Below, one piece after another: positions 30,733 to 41,998 of a stretch of 64,000 nucleotides of DNA. Under the pieces are notes generated by a model that was not told where the DNA came from, ran no database searches, and saw only the letters and a program-made list of their open reading frames with translations. Position 1 is the first letter of the stretch; the number at the start of each line of letters is the position of its first letter. The stretch is from Streptomyces humi. GTDB taxonomy: Bacteria > Actinomycetota > Actinomycetes > Streptomycetales > Streptomycetaceae. The DNA is taken from assembly GCF_001005085.2 (NCBI RefSeq), contig NZ_LBMU02000029.1:62001-126000 (forward strand), read 5' to 3'. The translations under genes were made by a program, and so were the position numbers.

Positions 30733-32235
30733 CTAGTCCTCGGCCCTCCGCAGCGTCACCGCCGCCCCGGCCGCGGCCGCCACCAGCAGCACCGCGCCCG
30801 CGATCGCCGCCCCCTGCATCCCGCTGGTGAAGGCCTCCCGCGCGGTCGTCAGCAGGGATTCACCGGCCCGGTCCGGCAGCCGCGCGGCCGTGGCGAGGGC
30901 ACCGCCGAGCGTCTCGCGGGCCTGCGCCGGAGCCGTGGCCGGCATGTCGTGGCGGTAGACCGCCGTGCCGATCGAGCCGAGCACGGCCATGCCGAGCGCC
31001 CCGCCGAACTCCGCGCTGGTCTCCAGCAGGGCGGAGGCGGTGCCGGCCCGGTCCACCGGGGCTCCGCTCATCGCGAGGTCGGTCAGCTGGGACATGATGG
31101 CCACCATCCCGCAGGCGAGCACCCCGGCCCCGGTCAGCACCAGCCACAGCGAGTCGGTGCCGAGGAGGGCGAGCAGCACGAACCCGGCCGCCATCGCCGC
31201 GAAGCCGCCCGCGACGACGTATCCGCGGTCCACGCCCCGCTGCACCAGCTGCGCGGTGAGCGGACCGGCGGCCCCGATGAACACCGAGGGCAGCAGGCTC
31301 CACAGCGCGGCGGCGAGCGGGCTCATCCCGAGGACCGACTGAAGGTACTGCGTGGTGAAGATCGCCGAGCCCATCATGGCGAGCGAGGCGACGAGGTTCA
31401 GGACCAGCGCCGGGGTGAAGCCGCGGCCCCTGAGCAGGGCGGGCGGGATCAGCGGGGAGCCGGTGGTGCGCTGACGGTGCACGAAGAGGGCCGCGAAGAG
31501 CAGGCCGACGGTGACCGAGACGACGTACAGCGGGTGCCAGCCCTCGGAGGGGATCTCCTTGACGCCGTAGATCACGGGGAGCACGGCGGCCAACGAGAGC
31601 GGGACGCTCAGCCAGTCGAAGCGGCCGGGGGAGGGGTTCCTGGACTCCGGGAGCAGGACCGGTCCGAGGAGCAGGAGCAGGGCCATCGCCGGAAGGTTGA
31701 CCAGGAAGACCGAGCCCCACCAGAAGTGCTCGACGAGGATGCCGCTCATCACCGAGCCGAGCGCGATCCCGCCCGTCATCACGCCTGACCACAGGCCGAT
31801 CGCCTTCGCGCGCTGGCCGGGGTCGGTGAACATCGTGCGCAGCAGGGCCATCGTGGACGGCATCAGGGTGGCGCCCCCGACGCCGAGGACCGCGCGGGCG
31901 GCGATCAGGGTGCCGGCGCTGTCCGCGTACGCGGCGAGCAGCGAGGCGCCGCCGAAGGCCGTGGCGCCGATCAGCAGCAGGCGCCGGCGGCCTATGCGGT
32001 CGCCCAGCGCGCCCATCGTCATCAGCAGGCCGGCCAGGACGAAGCCGTAGATGTCCAGGATCCACAGCTGCTGGGTGCCGCTCGGCCTGAGGTCGGCGCC
32101 GATCGCGGGGAGGGCGAAGTAGAGGACCGAGACGTCCATCGAGACCAGGAGCAGCGGCAGCATCAGCACGCCGAGCGCGGTCCATTCACGGCGGCCCGCA
32201 AGGGCTGGGGTGGTCGTGCTCTTCGGGTTCGTCAT
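30733..32235 (-). CDS. MFS multidrug transporter, 14-TM DHA2 type
   Basis: 500 aa from ATG 32235. About 14 hydrophobic helices. Motif A variant GALGDRIGRRRLLLIG after TM2, motif C-like GGIALGSVMSGILVEHFWWGSVFLVNLP in TM5 (antiporter motif), and MDVSVLYFALPAIGADL in TM1 as in QacA/SmvA/LfrA exporters. Proton-driven export of cationic drugs, dyes or an own metabolite is likely. It diverges from a TetR gene across a 98-bp gap with repeated operator-like sites, so repression by that TetR protein and relief by the exported compound is the expected logic. Confidence 0.9.
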   Translation of the reverse strand: MTNPKSTTTPALAGRREWTALGVLMLPLLLVSMDVSVLYFALPAIGADLRPSGTQQLWILDIYGFVLAGLLMTMGALGDRIGRRRLLLIGATAFGGASLLAAYADSAGTLIAARAVLGVGGATLMPSTMALLRTMFTDPGQRAKAIGLWSGVMTGGIALGSVMSGILVEHFWWGSVFLVNLPAMALLLLLGPVLLPESRNPSPGRFDWLSVPLSLAAVLPVIYGVKEIPSEGWHPLYVVSVTVGLLFAALFVHRQRTTGSPLIPPALLRGRGFTPALVLNLVASLAMMGSAIFTTQYLQSVLGMSPLAAALWSLLPSVFIGAAGPLTAQLVQRGVDRGYVVAGGFAAMAAGFVLLALLGTDSLWLVLTGAGVLACGMVAIMSQLTDLAMSGAPVDRAGTASALLETSAEFGGALGMAVLGSIGTAVYRHDMPATAPAQARETLGGALATAARLPDRAGESLLTTAREAFTSGMQGAAIAGAVLLVAAAAGAAVTLRRAED

Positions 32236-32266
32236 GCCGACGAATGTACGGGCGTCTTAAACGCTT

Positions 32267-32309
32267 GTCTAGAACGCTTGTATAATTCATCCGTCTAGGA
32301 CGGTTGTAT
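32267..32309. promoter_or_regulatory. direct-repeat operator in the MFS/TetR divergent promoter
   Basis: GTCTAGAACGCTTGTAT (32267-32283) and GTCTAGGACGGTTGTAT (32293-32309) match at 15 of 17 positions and are 26 bp apart. Each contains a CTAG-centred partial palindrome (CCGTC-TAG-GACGG in the second). A consensus TATAAT -10 (32281-32286) overlaps the first repeat. Best read as two TetR operators covering both promoters. Confidence 0.7.
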
Positions 32310-32320
32310 GGATCCGGGGG

Positions 32321-32326
32321 TAGGGT
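32321..32326 (+). promoter_or_regulatory. -10 element, likely leaderless TetR transcript
   Basis: TAGGGT (TAnnnT type) exactly 7 nt before ATG 32334, immediately downstream of the second operator copy. Confidence 0.45.
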
Positions 32327-32333
32327 GGTGGGC

Positions 32334-32912
32334 ATGGGACACCGTGAGGATCTGCTGGACGGCGCCAAGCGCTGCCTGCTGGAGAAGGGGTTCGCGCGGA
32401 CGACGGCGCGCGACATCGTCAGGGAGTCGGGGACCAACCTCGCCTCGATCGGCTACCACTACGGCTCCAAGGACGCGCTGCTCGCGCAGGCCTACATCGC
32501 CCTGGTGGAGGAGATGTCCTTCGAGGGCGACGGCGCCGGACTCACCGGCGCGCCCGGCTCGTTGGAGCGCTTCCGGGAGGTCTGGTCGAACATCGTCGCC
32601 AGCATGCGCGAGCCCGGCACGATGTGGCGGCTCAGCGTCGAGATCGTCGCGATGGGCGATCAGATGCCGGAGGTGCGCGACCAGTTGGCGCGTGCCCAGC
32701 GCGAGGGCGGCCGGGGGCTGACCTCGCTGATGATGGGCGTTCCGGAGGAGGAGGTCTCCGACGAGACCGCCGACACCCTCGGCCGCTTCTACATGACCCT
32801 GATGTCCGGCCTGATCTCCCAGTGGACCTTCGACCCGAAGACCGCCCCGGACGGTGACGCGCTCACCGAGGGGCTGCGCCAGATCGTCGAGGCAGCCACC
32901 CGGACCCGGTGA
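32334..32912 (+). CDS. TetR/AcrR-family repressor
   Basis: 192 aa from ATG 32334. N-terminal helix-turn-helix: REDLLDGAKRCLLEKGFARTTARDIVRESGTNLASIGYHYGSKDALL (about 4-50). The C-terminal ligand domain (about 60-190) is helical and variable. Divergent from the DHA2 exporter, with paired operator-like repeats between them. I infer that it represses the exporter and itself and is released by a transported drug or metabolite. Confidence 0.9.
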   Translation: MGHREDLLDGAKRCLLEKGFARTTARDIVRESGTNLASIGYHYGSKDALLAQAYIALVEEMSFEGDGAGLTGAPGSLERFREVWSNIVASMREPGTMWRLSVEIVAMGDQMPEVRDQLARAQREGGRGLTSLMMGVPEEEVSDETADTLGRFYMTLMSGLISQWTFDPKTAPDGDALTEGLRQIVEAATRTR

Positions 32913-32937
32913 CCGGTCCCGGACCGGGGCCGGCCGG

Positions 32938-34209
32938 CTACAGCCGGGCCGCCTTCAGGGCCATGTGCAGCAGCAGCCGGTCCTCGCCCTCGTCCAGGTC
33001 GAGGCCGGTGAGCTGTTCGACGCGGGACAGTCGGTAGTACAGGGTCTGCCGGTGGACGCCGAGGGCAGCCGCCGTGCGGCCCGCCTGGCCCGCGCAGTCC
33101 AGGTAGACCTCGGCGGTACGGGCCAGTTCGCGGTGGGCCGGGGTGAGCAGCGGCGCCACGGCCGGGTCGTGGGACGCCTCCGGCGGCAGCGCGGTCAGCA
33201 GCCGGTACGGGCCGATCCGCGCCCACTCCGCCACCGGCCCGAACCGGGGTTCCGCGAGCGCGGCCCGGGTGGCCGCCGCCGCCTCCCGCCAGACCGCGCC
33301 CAGCTCGGTGAGCCCGGTCCTGGCCTCGCCCACCCCCGCGACCGGGACCGGTGCCGCCGCGCCCGCGAACCCCGCCGCGAACCCCGCCGCGGCCGCCGCC
33401 GCGGTCCGCGCCCCCGCCCCGCGCGCCCCCGCCGACCGGGCCTCCCGGGCCTCCTCGGCCTCCTTGAGCAGCCGGGCCGCGGCCGTCAGGGCGGGGGTGG
33501 TCACGTCGGTGCTGCGCAGCCGGACCAGCACCGCCAGGCTGTGCCCGGCCGCCCCCCACGGCAGCGTGCACAGCGCGGTGGCGTGCGGGACCGTGCGCGG
33601 GGACGGGGCGTCGTCCGGGTCGGCGGACGGCCAGGGCGCGACACAGACCAGCGTGTGCGGGCCGTCGCCCCGCGACCCCAGGGCCGTACGCAGCTCGGCC
33701 ACCGCCATGTCCCGCTGCCAGCCGTCTTCCGTGACCAGCACCGCGCGCAGCTCCCGGCTGAGCCCGGCCCCCGCCTGCGCCTCGTCGGCGAGCAGCGCGC
33801 CGATCCGCCCGGCCACCCCCATGGCGGCGGCCAGCTGGGCGTCCGTCGGGCCGGGATCTCCGTCCAGCAGCCAGACGTAGCCGAGGACGACACCCCGATG
33901 GCGTACCGGCAGGCAGATCCTTCCCCGGTACACCCCGGCCTCCGGGGTGGGCGGGATCCGGACCGGGCCGGTCGCCCGGGTGATGCCGAAACCCTCGAAC
34001 CAGGTACGGACCGCCGCGGTGGAACGCCGGGTCAGGATCGAGCGGGTGCGGACCGGGTCCAGGGCGGACGGATCGAGGTCGCCCTCGCTGTCGTACGCCC
34101 CGAAGGCGATCAGCTCGAAGTCGCGGTTCTCCAGGGTCGCCGGGACGCCCAGCAGCTCCGAGATCTCGTCGACCAGCTCCTGGTAGTCACCCTTGAATTC
34201 CGACGTCAC
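32938..34209 (-). CDS. PucR/CdaR-type regulator, probable proline-catabolism activator
   Basis: 423 aa from GTG 34209 (GGGAG upstream; frame open to 34248). The N-terminal half is GAF-like ([33 protein letters not shown], ... [21 protein letters not shown]), the middle is Ala/Gly-rich ([17 protein letters not shown]), and the C-terminus carries the PucR-family HTH ([37 protein letters not shown]). It faces the proline dehydrogenase/P5C dehydrogenase pair across 180 bp. That arrangement, and the family's role in nitrogen-compound use, point to proline-responsive control of putA-rocA (inference). Confidence 0.85.
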   Translation of the reverse strand: MTSEFKGDYQELVDEISELLGVPATLENRDFELIAFGAYDSEGDLDPSALDPVRTRSILTRRSTAAVRTWFEGFGITRATGPVRIPPTPEAGVYRGRICLPVRHRGVVLGYVWLLDGDPGPTDAQLAAAMGVAGRIGALLADEAQAGAGLSRELRAVLVTEDGWQRDMAVAELRTALGSRGDGPHTLVCVAPWPSADPDDAPSPRTVPHATALCTLPWGAAGHSLAVLVRLRSTDVTTPALTAAARLLKEAEEAREARSAGARGAGARTAAAAAAGFAAGFAGAAAPVPVAGVGEARTGLTELGAVWREAAAATRAALAEPRFGPVAEWARIGPYRLLTALPPEASHDPAVAPLLTPAHRELARTAEVYLDCAGQAGRTAAALGVHRQTLYYRLSRVEQLTGLDLDEGEDRLLLHMALKAARL

Positions 34210-34389
34210 CCGGGCATTCTCCCGCAATCCGCGGTCGCCTTCATACATCTGTCTGAGATCTGTGGCACGGATGCGTGACAGCTGTCGATGGCCGACGATC
34301 GAAAGGATCCCTAACTTTCACGGTGGTTCTCCTTGCCGTTCCGAACCGTCGGATCGCGGCATTTCTGGCATGTGTTGTGGAGGTGCCCC

Positions 34390-35316
34390 GTGCTGGGTCC
34401 CGTGATTCTCGCCGCGTCGCGCAGCGACCGGATGCGACGCCTGATCTCGGCGGCCCCGGTGACGAAGCAGGTCGTCGACCGGTTCATCCCCGGTGAGACG
34501 GTCGACGACATCGTCCCGGTGATCGAAGAGCTCACGGGCCGCGGCCTGGAGCTGACGATGGACGTCGTCGGCGAGGACATCACCACCCCCGGGCAGGCCG
34601 CCGCCGCCCGGGACGCCTACCTGGCCCTCGTCGGACACCTGAGGGACCTCGGGCTCGGCGAGCGTGTCGAGATGTCCGTCAAGCTGTCCATGTTCGGGCA
34701 GGCGCTGCCGGGCGGCCACGAGCTGGCCCTCGCCAACGTCCGGCCGGTCGTCGAGGCCGCCGCCGCCATCGGCACCACCGTCACCCTCGACGCCGAGGAC
34801 CACACCACCCTCGACTCGATGTTCGCCATCCACGAGGAGCTGCGGAAGGACTTCCCTCAGACCGGCTGCGTCATCCAGGCCTACCTCTTCCGCACCGAGG
34901 CCGACGCCCGCCGGCTCGCCGCCGCCGGCAGCCGGGTCCGCCTGGTCAAGGGCGCCTACAAGGAGCCCGCCGAGGTCGCCTACCAGCAGAAGAGCGAGAT
35001 CGACAAGGCGTACGTACGGATCCTCAGGACCCTGATGGAGGGCGAGGGGTACCCCATGGTCGGCTCCCACGACCCGCGCCTCATCTCCATAGCCCAGGAA
35101 CTCGCCCGGCGCGCCGGCCGCAAGCCCGACGAGTACGAGTTCCAGATGCTGTACGGCATCCGCAGCGACGAGCACCTCCGGCTCGCCGCCGAGGGCCACC
35201 GGATGCGTGTCTACACCGCCTACGGCACCGACTGGTACGGCTACTTCATGCGCCGGCTCGCGGAGAAGCCGGCGAACCTGCGGTTCTTCGTCCGCTCGAT
35301 GATCAGCAAGGGCTGA
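34390..35316 (+). CDS. putA: proline dehydrogenase
   Basis: 308 aa from GTG 34390 (GGAGG, 8 nt spacing); monofunctional form. FAD-dependent oxidation of proline to pyrroline-5-carboxylate. TIM-barrel motifs: MSVKLSMFG, VTLDAEDHTTLDSMF, GCVIQAYLFRTEAD, VRLVKGAYKEP, the substrate-binding EFQMLYGIRSDEH, and YGTDWYGYFMRRLAEKPANL with the two arginines that bind the proline carboxylate. Followed after 60 bp by the P5C dehydrogenase gene; together they turn proline into glutamate. Divergent from a PucR-type regulator. Confidence 0.95.
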   Translation: MLGPVILAASRSDRMRRLISAAPVTKQVVDRFIPGETVDDIVPVIEELTGRGLELTMDVVGEDITTPGQAAAARDAYLALVGHLRDLGLGERVEMSVKLSMFGQALPGGHELALANVRPVVEAAAAIGTTVTLDAEDHTTLDSMFAIHEELRKDFPQTGCVIQAYLFRTEADARRLAAAGSRVRLVKGAYKEPAEVAYQQKSEIDKAYVRILRTLMEGEGYPMVGSHDPRLISIAQELARRAGRKPDEYEFQMLYGIRSDEHLRLAAEGHRMRVYTAYGTDWYGYFMRRLAEKPANLRFFVRSMISKG

Positions 35317-35376
35317 GCCCCACCCCCCGCTCGACAAGCCTCACCACCCGCTCACGTACAAGGAGTTACGGATCCC

Positions 35377-37008
<1,632 letters not shown>

Positions 37009-37031
37009 CCCCCGCCGTCACCCCTCCCGCC

Positions 37032-37074
37032 ACGGGGCGGGGAGCCTGACCCACGAGCAGGCTCCCCGCCCCGT
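37032..37074 (+). terminator. terminator of the proline operon
   Basis: 17-bp perfect stem (ACGGGGCGGGGAGCCTG and complement) with a 9-nt loop, followed by TTTCC. Confidence 0.88.
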
Positions 37075-37412
37075 TTCCATGACCGGCACACGGGCCCGGG
37101 GCCAGGTCTGGCCGGCGCGGCTCCTCGCCCCCTCCTGAGCGACCGTCACACCTGTCAAAAGCCCAGCTCACGGCCGGGTGGCCGACTGCGCCGTCTCAGA
37201 TAGTAGGAAGTCCGAGTAATTGTGCAGACAGAAGCGGGCCGCTCCCTTACTTTTGTAGGAGCCGAACGTCTCGCTCGATCAAGCGAATGGCGGTCGTGAG
37301 CCGGGCCCCGAGCAGGCAACCCCTGCGGCCCCCGCTCCCCGCCCCTTCCGGCGTCTCGTAACCCCCACCTGCCGTATGCCGTACTCCCTGTATCTCGAAG
37401 GAGTCGATCCCC
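37075..37412 (+). other. 338-bp intergenic region before the 43-aa gene
   Basis: No ORF with coding character. A relatively AT-rich stretch at 37197-37255 (AGATAGTAGGAAGTCCGAG..., ...CTTACTTTTGTAGGAG) is likely the promoter of the small gene; TACTTT fits a TAnnnT -10. I see no riboswitch or sRNA with confidence. Confidence 0.4.
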
Positions 37413-37544
37413 ATGGCCGAGACGACCGTCCGCCGCCGGGTCCGCCACGTGTCCCGCACCAGCGAGTCCGAGCGCAAGAACGCCGCCGCCGCCCTCCAGC
37501 GCGCCCTCGACCGCCGTGACAACGGCGGCGAGACCGGCCACTGA
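37413..37544 (+). CDS. 43-aa basic protein
   Basis: 43 codons from ATG 37413 with a strong ribosome site GAAGGAG at 8 nt, stop TGA 37542-37544. Sequence opens MAETTVRRRVRHVSRTSESE, then KNAAAALQRALDRRDNGGE: a basic start and a short amphipathic helix, no membrane segment. Codon bias (G/C third positions) and the ribosome site support a real gene. It has its own long upstream region. Family not recognised. Confidence 0.7.
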   Translation: MAETTVRRRVRHVSRTSESERKNAAAALQRALDRRDNGGETGH

Positions 37545-37622
37545 GCGGCGGCACGCCCCAGTACGGGAGCCGCACCCGCACGGGGTACGGCGCGGCCGGG
37601 ACGGCCGCGCCGTACTCCTGGG

Positions 37623-39170
37623 TCAGGCGCCCCGCCGTACCTCGAAGTGGTCGATCCGGGTCCCGCCCTGGTCCAGCGCCGACACCTTCAGCCGCGCGGC
37701 CGCACCCGTCTCCGCCTCGACCCTGAGGAAGGAGAAGCCGGTGTACCGCACCCGTGACCAGTCCACCGTCTCCGCCACGTTGTGCTGCCCCTCGGCCCAG
37801 TGGAAGCTGTCCACCGTCCCGTGCCGGGTGACGTGCCCCTCGTAGCTGTCCTTCACCCCGGACGGGAACGAGTACAGATTCCGTCCGCCGCCGCCCGCCG
37901 TCACGTGGACGATCCCGTCCCGCGTCGGGTCGGTCGAGCCGCCGACCGGGACCGCGCGGCCCACCGCGCCGTCCCGCACCGCGTCGGTGCGCTCGTAGAC
38001 GTGGTTGTGCCCGTTGATCACCAGGTCCACCTGGTGCTCGGCGAACAGCGGCAGCCAGGCCGCCCGGATCCCGCCGTCGGAGGCGTGCGAGGACGTCGAG
38101 TAGGCGCAGTGGTGGAAGAAGACGACCACGAAGTCCACCTCCTCGGCCGCCCGCAGCTCCTTCAGCGTCCGCTCCAGCCAGCTCGTCTGCCGGCCGCCGC
38201 TGTAGCCGAGGTTGGCGGGTATCTCGTACGACACGTCGTTGGCGTCCAGCGCCACGAAGCCGACGTTGCCGTAGGTGAAGGCGTACACGCCCGGCGCCCC
38301 GTGCGGGTCGAAGCCGTTGTCCGGGAGGGCGAAGCGGGCGTACTGGCCGCCGTAGCCGTCGGGGGAGTACCAGGCCTCCATGTCGTGGTTTCCGGTCGTC
38401 ACCATCCACGGCACCGACCGCGCCACCGGGTCGTTCTGCTTCAGGAACCGGTCCCACTCGCGGGCGTCGTACCCGTCCGAGGTCTTCCCGGCGCCGTTGC
38501 CGTCGGCGTAGCAGATGTCCCCCGCGTGGAGGTGGAAGGCGGGGTCCTGCTTCAGCAGCGCGTTGTCGCCGGCCAGGGCGGCCCGGCCGACGCCCTGGTC
38601 GCCGAAGGCCGTGAACACGAACCGCCCCGGGCTCGCGGGCGCGGTGCGGAAGGGCGCGACGGCGGAGCGGTGGCCGGGGGCGGCCGGGTCCCACCCCTCG
38701 TGGCCGACGCCGTAGTAGTAGGTGCTGCCGGGAGTCAGGCCGTCCACCGCCGCGTGCAGGTAGTACTGCTCGACCACCGGACGCACACCCCGCACGCCGG
38801 GTGTGTGCAGATGCCGCACCTCCGCGTCGACCCGCCTGCCGAGGTCGTCCGGCCGGGTGCCGATCCGCACGAACGGCTTCCGGACGGGGGAGGGCACCTG
38901 CCAGGAGATCCGCATCTGCCGCTTCGGATCGGCGCCGAAGGCGAGATGGCGGCCGAACGGCGGGACCGCGGCGCCCCGGGCCGCCGAGGTGGCCGGTGCC
39001 GGGCTCGCCGACCTCGCCGCGCAGCCGGTCGCCAGCGCGCCGCCCGCCACCGCGCCCGCCGTCACCAGGGTGCGGCGGCTCACCAGCCGGGTGCGCAGGT
39101 ACTCGTACTGCTCGGCCATGCTCATCCGGGCGGCCAGCCGCGGCGGGATGCCGAAGTCGGGGATGTCCAT
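37623..39170 (-). CDS. Tat-exported purple-acid-phosphatase-like metallophosphoesterase
   Basis: 515 aa from ATG 39170 ([16 protein letters not shown]...; the frame is open to 39422 but the extra part is not coding-like). A twin-arginine signal [19 protein letters not shown] lies at about 34-52, followed by a fibronectin-like N-terminal domain ([13 protein letters not shown]). The metallophosphoesterase domain has the full purple-acid-phosphatase ligand set: [32 protein letters not shown] and [11 protein letters not shown]. Secreted phosphate ester hydrolysis is expected; phosphate control (PhoP) would be logical, but no box was identified. Divergent from leuB. Confidence 0.9.
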   Translation of the reverse strand: MDIPDFGIPPRLAARMSMAEQYEYLRTRLVSRRTLVTAGAVAGGALATGCAARSASPAPATSAARGAAVPPFGRHLAFGADPKRQMRISWQVPSPVRKPFVRIGTRPDDLGRRVDAEVRHLHTPGVRGVRPVVEQYYLHAAVDGLTPGSTYYYGVGHEGWDPAAPGHRSAVAPFRTAPASPGRFVFTAFGDQGVGRAALAGDNALLKQDPAFHLHAGDICYADGNGAGKTSDGYDAREWDRFLKQNDPVARSVPWMVTTGNHDMEAWYSPDGYGGQYARFALPDNGFDPHGAPGVYAFTYGNVGFVALDANDVSYEIPANLGYSGGRQTSWLERTLKELRAAEEVDFVVVFFHHCAYSTSSHASDGGIRAAWLPLFAEHQVDLVINGHNHVYERTDAVRDGAVGRAVPVGGSTDPTRDGIVHVTAGGGGRNLYSFPSGVKDSYEGHVTRHGTVDSFHWAEGQHNVAETVDWSRVRYTGFSFLRVEAETGAAARLKVSALDQGGTRIDHFEVRRGA

Positions 39171-39290
39171 GCCCTGGACGTTGCCCAGCGCAGGCCAACA
39201 CCAGCCACACATACGGGTGAACGCCGGTCGACGGGACACCCCCGCCTGTCCGTATGGCGGACGTTGCATGTCATCCCATGGGACGAGGAG

Positions 39291-39296
39291 TAGGGT
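39291..39296 (+). promoter_or_regulatory. -10 element, likely leaderless leuB transcript
   Basis: TAGGGT (TAnnnT type) 7 nt before ATG 39304. The nearby GAGGAG is 12 or more nt from the ATG, rather far for a ribosome site. Confidence 0.45.
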
Positions 39297-39303
39297 GCCG
39301 AGC

Positions 39304-40347
39304 ATGTCTCGCAGCATCGATCTCGCAGTGATCCCCGGTGACGGCATCGGGCAGGAAGTCGTGGCCGAAGGCCTCAAGGTCCTCTCCGCCGTCCTCCCGC
39401 AGGATGTGAAGCTGGAGACCAAGGAGTACGACTTCGGCGCCCGGCGCTACCACGCCACCGGTGAGACCCTCACCGACGCCGACCTCGATGCGCTGAAGCA
39501 GCACGACGTCATCCTGCTGGGCGCGATCGGCGACCCGAGCGTCCCGTCCGGTGTCCTGGAGCGCGGCTTCCTGCTGAAGCTCCGCTTCGCCTTCGACCAC
39601 CACGTCAACCTGCGTCCGTCGAAGCTCCTCCCCGGTGTCGCCACTCCGCTGGCCGGCGAGCCGGAGATCGACTTCGTCGTGGTCCGCGAGGGCACCGAGG
39701 GCCCGTACACCGGCAACGGCGGCACCATCCGCAAGGGCACCGAGCACGAGGTCGCCACCGAGGTGTCCGTCAACACGGCCTACGGTGTCGAGCGGGTCGT
39801 CCGGGACGCCTTCGCCCGCGCCCAGGCCCGTCCGCGCAAGAAGCTCACGCTGGTCCACAAGAACAACGTGCTGACCTTCGCCGGGCACCTGTGGACGAAC
39901 ATCTTCAACCGGGTGGCCGCCGAGTTCCCCGAGGTCACCACGGACTACATCCACGTCGACGCGGCGACCATCTACCTGGTCACCGACCCCGGTCGCTTCG
40001 ACGTCATCGTCACCGACAACCTCTTCGGCGACATCATCACGGACCTCGCCGCGGCCGTCTCCGGCGGTATCGGCGTCGCGGCGAGCGGCAACATCAACCC
40101 CTCCCGCGAGTTCCCCTCGATGTTCGAGCCGGTCCACGGTTCCGCGCCCGACATCGCGGGCCAGGGCAAGGCCGACCCCACCGCCACGGTCCTGTCCGTC
40201 GCCCTGCTCCTGCGCCACCTCGGCTACGAGGCCGAGGCCGCGCGTGTCGAGCAGGCCGTCACCGCCGACCTCACCGAGCGCCAGGGCAAGCCCGCCCGCT
40301 CCACCTCGGAGATCGGCGACGCGCTGGCCGTACGAGTAGCCGGCTGA
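39304..40347 (+). CDS. leuB: 3-isopropylmalate dehydrogenase
   Basis: 347 aa from ATG 39304. Third dedicated step of leucine synthesis, oxidative decarboxylation with NAD+. Motifs: [109 protein letters not shown] and [18 protein letters not shown]. Family length is normal. Placed 249 bp upstream of ilvE but separated from it by a hairpin. Confidence 0.97.
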   Translation: MSRSIDLAVIPGDGIGQEVVAEGLKVLSAVLPQDVKLETKEYDFGARRYHATGETLTDADLDALKQHDVILLGAIGDPSVPSGVLERGFLLKLRFAFDHHVNLRPSKLLPGVATPLAGEPEIDFVVVREGTEGPYTGNGGTIRKGTEHEVATEVSVNTAYGVERVVRDAFARAQARPRKKLTLVHKNNVLTFAGHLWTNIFNRVAAEFPEVTTDYIHVDAATIYLVTDPGRFDVIVTDNLFGDIITDLAAAVSGGIGVAASGNINPSREFPSMFEPVHGSAPDIAGQGKADPTATVLSVALLLRHLGYEAEAARVEQAVTADLTERQGKPARSTSEIGDALAVRVAG

Positions 40348-40383
40348 CCCGCCGAGCCTTCTCGAAGCCTCACGAAGACTTTC

Positions 40384-40418
40384 GAAGCCGCCGGGTCGCA
40401 CACGCACCCGGCGGCTTC
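40384..40418 (+). terminator. terminator after leuB
   Basis: 13-bp perfect stem GAAGCCGCCGGGT / ACCCGGCGGCTTC with a 9-nt loop, 36 bp after the leuB stop. The remaining gap to ilvE holds no coding-like ORF. Confidence 0.8.
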
Positions 40419-40595
40419 CCCATGCCTGCCACCGGGTGCCACCATCAACCCCGGGTCCGCTTTCACCCCGATTCCTTCCACTCAGGCCCCCGCGCGATAA
40501 TCGAACGCGAAGCCGCGGTATGAGGGAATGCTCGGACGTCCTACGACAGGGGTGTGAGCGCGGCCACTACTACAACCGGTGAAGGACTACCACTC

Positions 40596-41684
40596 ATGAC
40601 GACGCCCACGATCGAGCTCAAGCCGTCCGCGCACCCGACCGCCGCCGCCGAGCGCGAGGCGATCCTGGCCAGCCCCGGATTCGGCCGCCACTTCACCGAC
40701 CACATGGTGACGATCAAGTGGACCGAGGGCCGCGGCTGGCACGACGGACAGCTCGTTCCGTACGCGCCGATCCCCCTCGACCCGGCGACTAACGTCCTGC
40801 ACTACGCGCAGGAGATCTTCGAGGGTCTGAAGGCCTACCGCCGCCCCGACGGCTCGGTGGCCACCTTCCGCCCCGACCAGAACGCCAAGCGCTTCCAGCG
40901 GTCCGCCCGCCGGCTCGCGATGCCCGAGCTGCCGGTGGAGACCTTCATCGAGGCCTGTGACGCGCTGGTCCGGCAGGACCGGGACTGGGTGCCGGCACAC
41001 GGCGGTGAGGAGTCCCTCTACCTGCGGCCCTTCATGATCGCCACCGAGGTCGGCCTGGGCGTCAAGCCGGCCAACGAGTACCTGTTCCTGGTCATCGCCT
41101 CCCCGGCCGGCGCCTACTTCCCCGGTGGCGTCAAGCCGGTCTCCATCTGGGCCTCCGAGGACCGGGTCCGCGCCGTCCCGGGCGGCATGGGCGACGCCAA
41201 GACCGGCGGCAACTACGCGGCCTCCCTGCTCGCCCAGGCCGAGGCCGCCGCCCAGGGCTGCGACCAGGTCTGCTACCTCGACGCGGTCGAGCACAAGTGG
41301 GTCGAGGAACTCGGCGGCATGAACCTGTACTTCGTGTACGGCGACAAGATCGTCACCCCCACCCTGTCCGGCTCCATCCTGGAGGGCGTCACCCGTGACA
41401 GCCTCCTGACCGTCGCCCGTGACCTCGGCTACGAGTCCGAGGAGGCCCGGGTCTCCATCGAGCAGTGGCAGCGCGACTCGGAGAACGGCACCCTCACCGA
41501 GGTCTTCGCCTGCGGCACGGCCGCCGTGATCACCCCGGTCGGCACGGTCAAGCGGACCGGCGCCGAGTGGCGGCAGTCGGGCGGCGAGCCCGGCGAGGTC
41601 ACCCTCCGGCTCCGCGAGGCGCTCCTCGACATCCAGCGCGGCAAGGCGGAGGACAAGCACGGCTGGATGCACCAGCTCGGCTGA
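40596..41684 (+). CDS. ilvE: branched-chain amino-acid aminotransferase
   Basis: 362 aa from ATG 40596 (GAAGGA, 9 nt). PLP enzyme for the last step of Ile, Val and Leu synthesis. Motifs of class IV aminotransferases: [42 protein letters not shown] lysine in [77 protein letters not shown]. Length is typical. Confidence 0.97.
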   Translation: MTTPTIELKPSAHPTAAAEREAILASPGFGRHFTDHMVTIKWTEGRGWHDGQLVPYAPIPLDPATNVLHYAQEIFEGLKAYRRPDGSVATFRPDQNAKRFQRSARRLAMPELPVETFIEACDALVRQDRDWVPAHGGEESLYLRPFMIATEVGLGVKPANEYLFLVIASPAGAYFPGGVKPVSIWASEDRVRAVPGGMGDAKTGGNYAASLLAQAEAAAQGCDQVCYLDAVEHKWVEELGGMNLYFVYGDKIVTPTLSGSILEGVTRDSLLTVARDLGYESEEARVSIEQWQRDSENGTLTEVFACGTAAVITPVGTVKRTGAEWRQSGGEPGEVTLRLREALLDIQRGKAEDKHGWMHQLG

Positions 41685-41711
41685 CCGGCGGCACCCGCAG
41701 AAGCGCACCGG

Positions 41712-41745
41712 ACGCCCCTCGACCCGCACGGGTCCGAGGGGCGTT
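41712..41745 (+). terminator. terminator after ilvE
   Basis: Stem ACGCCCCTCG-ACCC / GGGT-C-CGAGGGGCGT with a one-base bulge and GCAC loop, then TCTG, 27 bp after ilvE. Confidence 0.8.
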
Positions 41746-41781
41746 CTGCTGTCGGAATACGGTGCGCAAGAACACAAAAAA

Positions 41782-41921
41782 TTGCGTGACTTGCGTTTTC
41801 TTGCGACGCCTTTCGCTCTTCCTGCCGAGCAGTGAACGCTTCTGGTGAAATTTGTGGGATGCGCGGCGGTAGACGGCCTCTCATTGCTCTGCAATATTTC
41901 GATGAAACAACGCAATATTGC
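41782..41921. promoter_or_regulatory. TTGCG repeats and GCAATATTGC palindrome upstream of the GH87 gene
   Basis: Three TTGCG copies start at 41782, 41791 and 41801, about one helical turn apart, with an opposite CGCAA at 41765. A perfect palindrome GCAATATTGC is at 41912-41921, preceded by a half-copy GCAATATTT at 41891. The region is strikingly AT-rich for this genome. LacI- and ROK-type repressors of Streptomyces polysaccharide genes often bind TTGC-type half-sites, so substrate-induced control of the glucanase is likely (inference). Confidence 0.55.
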
Positions 41922-41998
41922 GACGAGCGCCACTCCGTCAGGAACGAGCCGCCCTCGCCGCCCGCCGGCGCGCGAGCCTCCCCAGGAAGTGACCCCGC

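Noticed and set aside
40520..40582. 20-codon ORF ([20 protein letters not shown]) before ilvE as a leader peptide
   Set aside because: No run of branched-chain codons, no terminator between it and ilvE, weak ribosome site.
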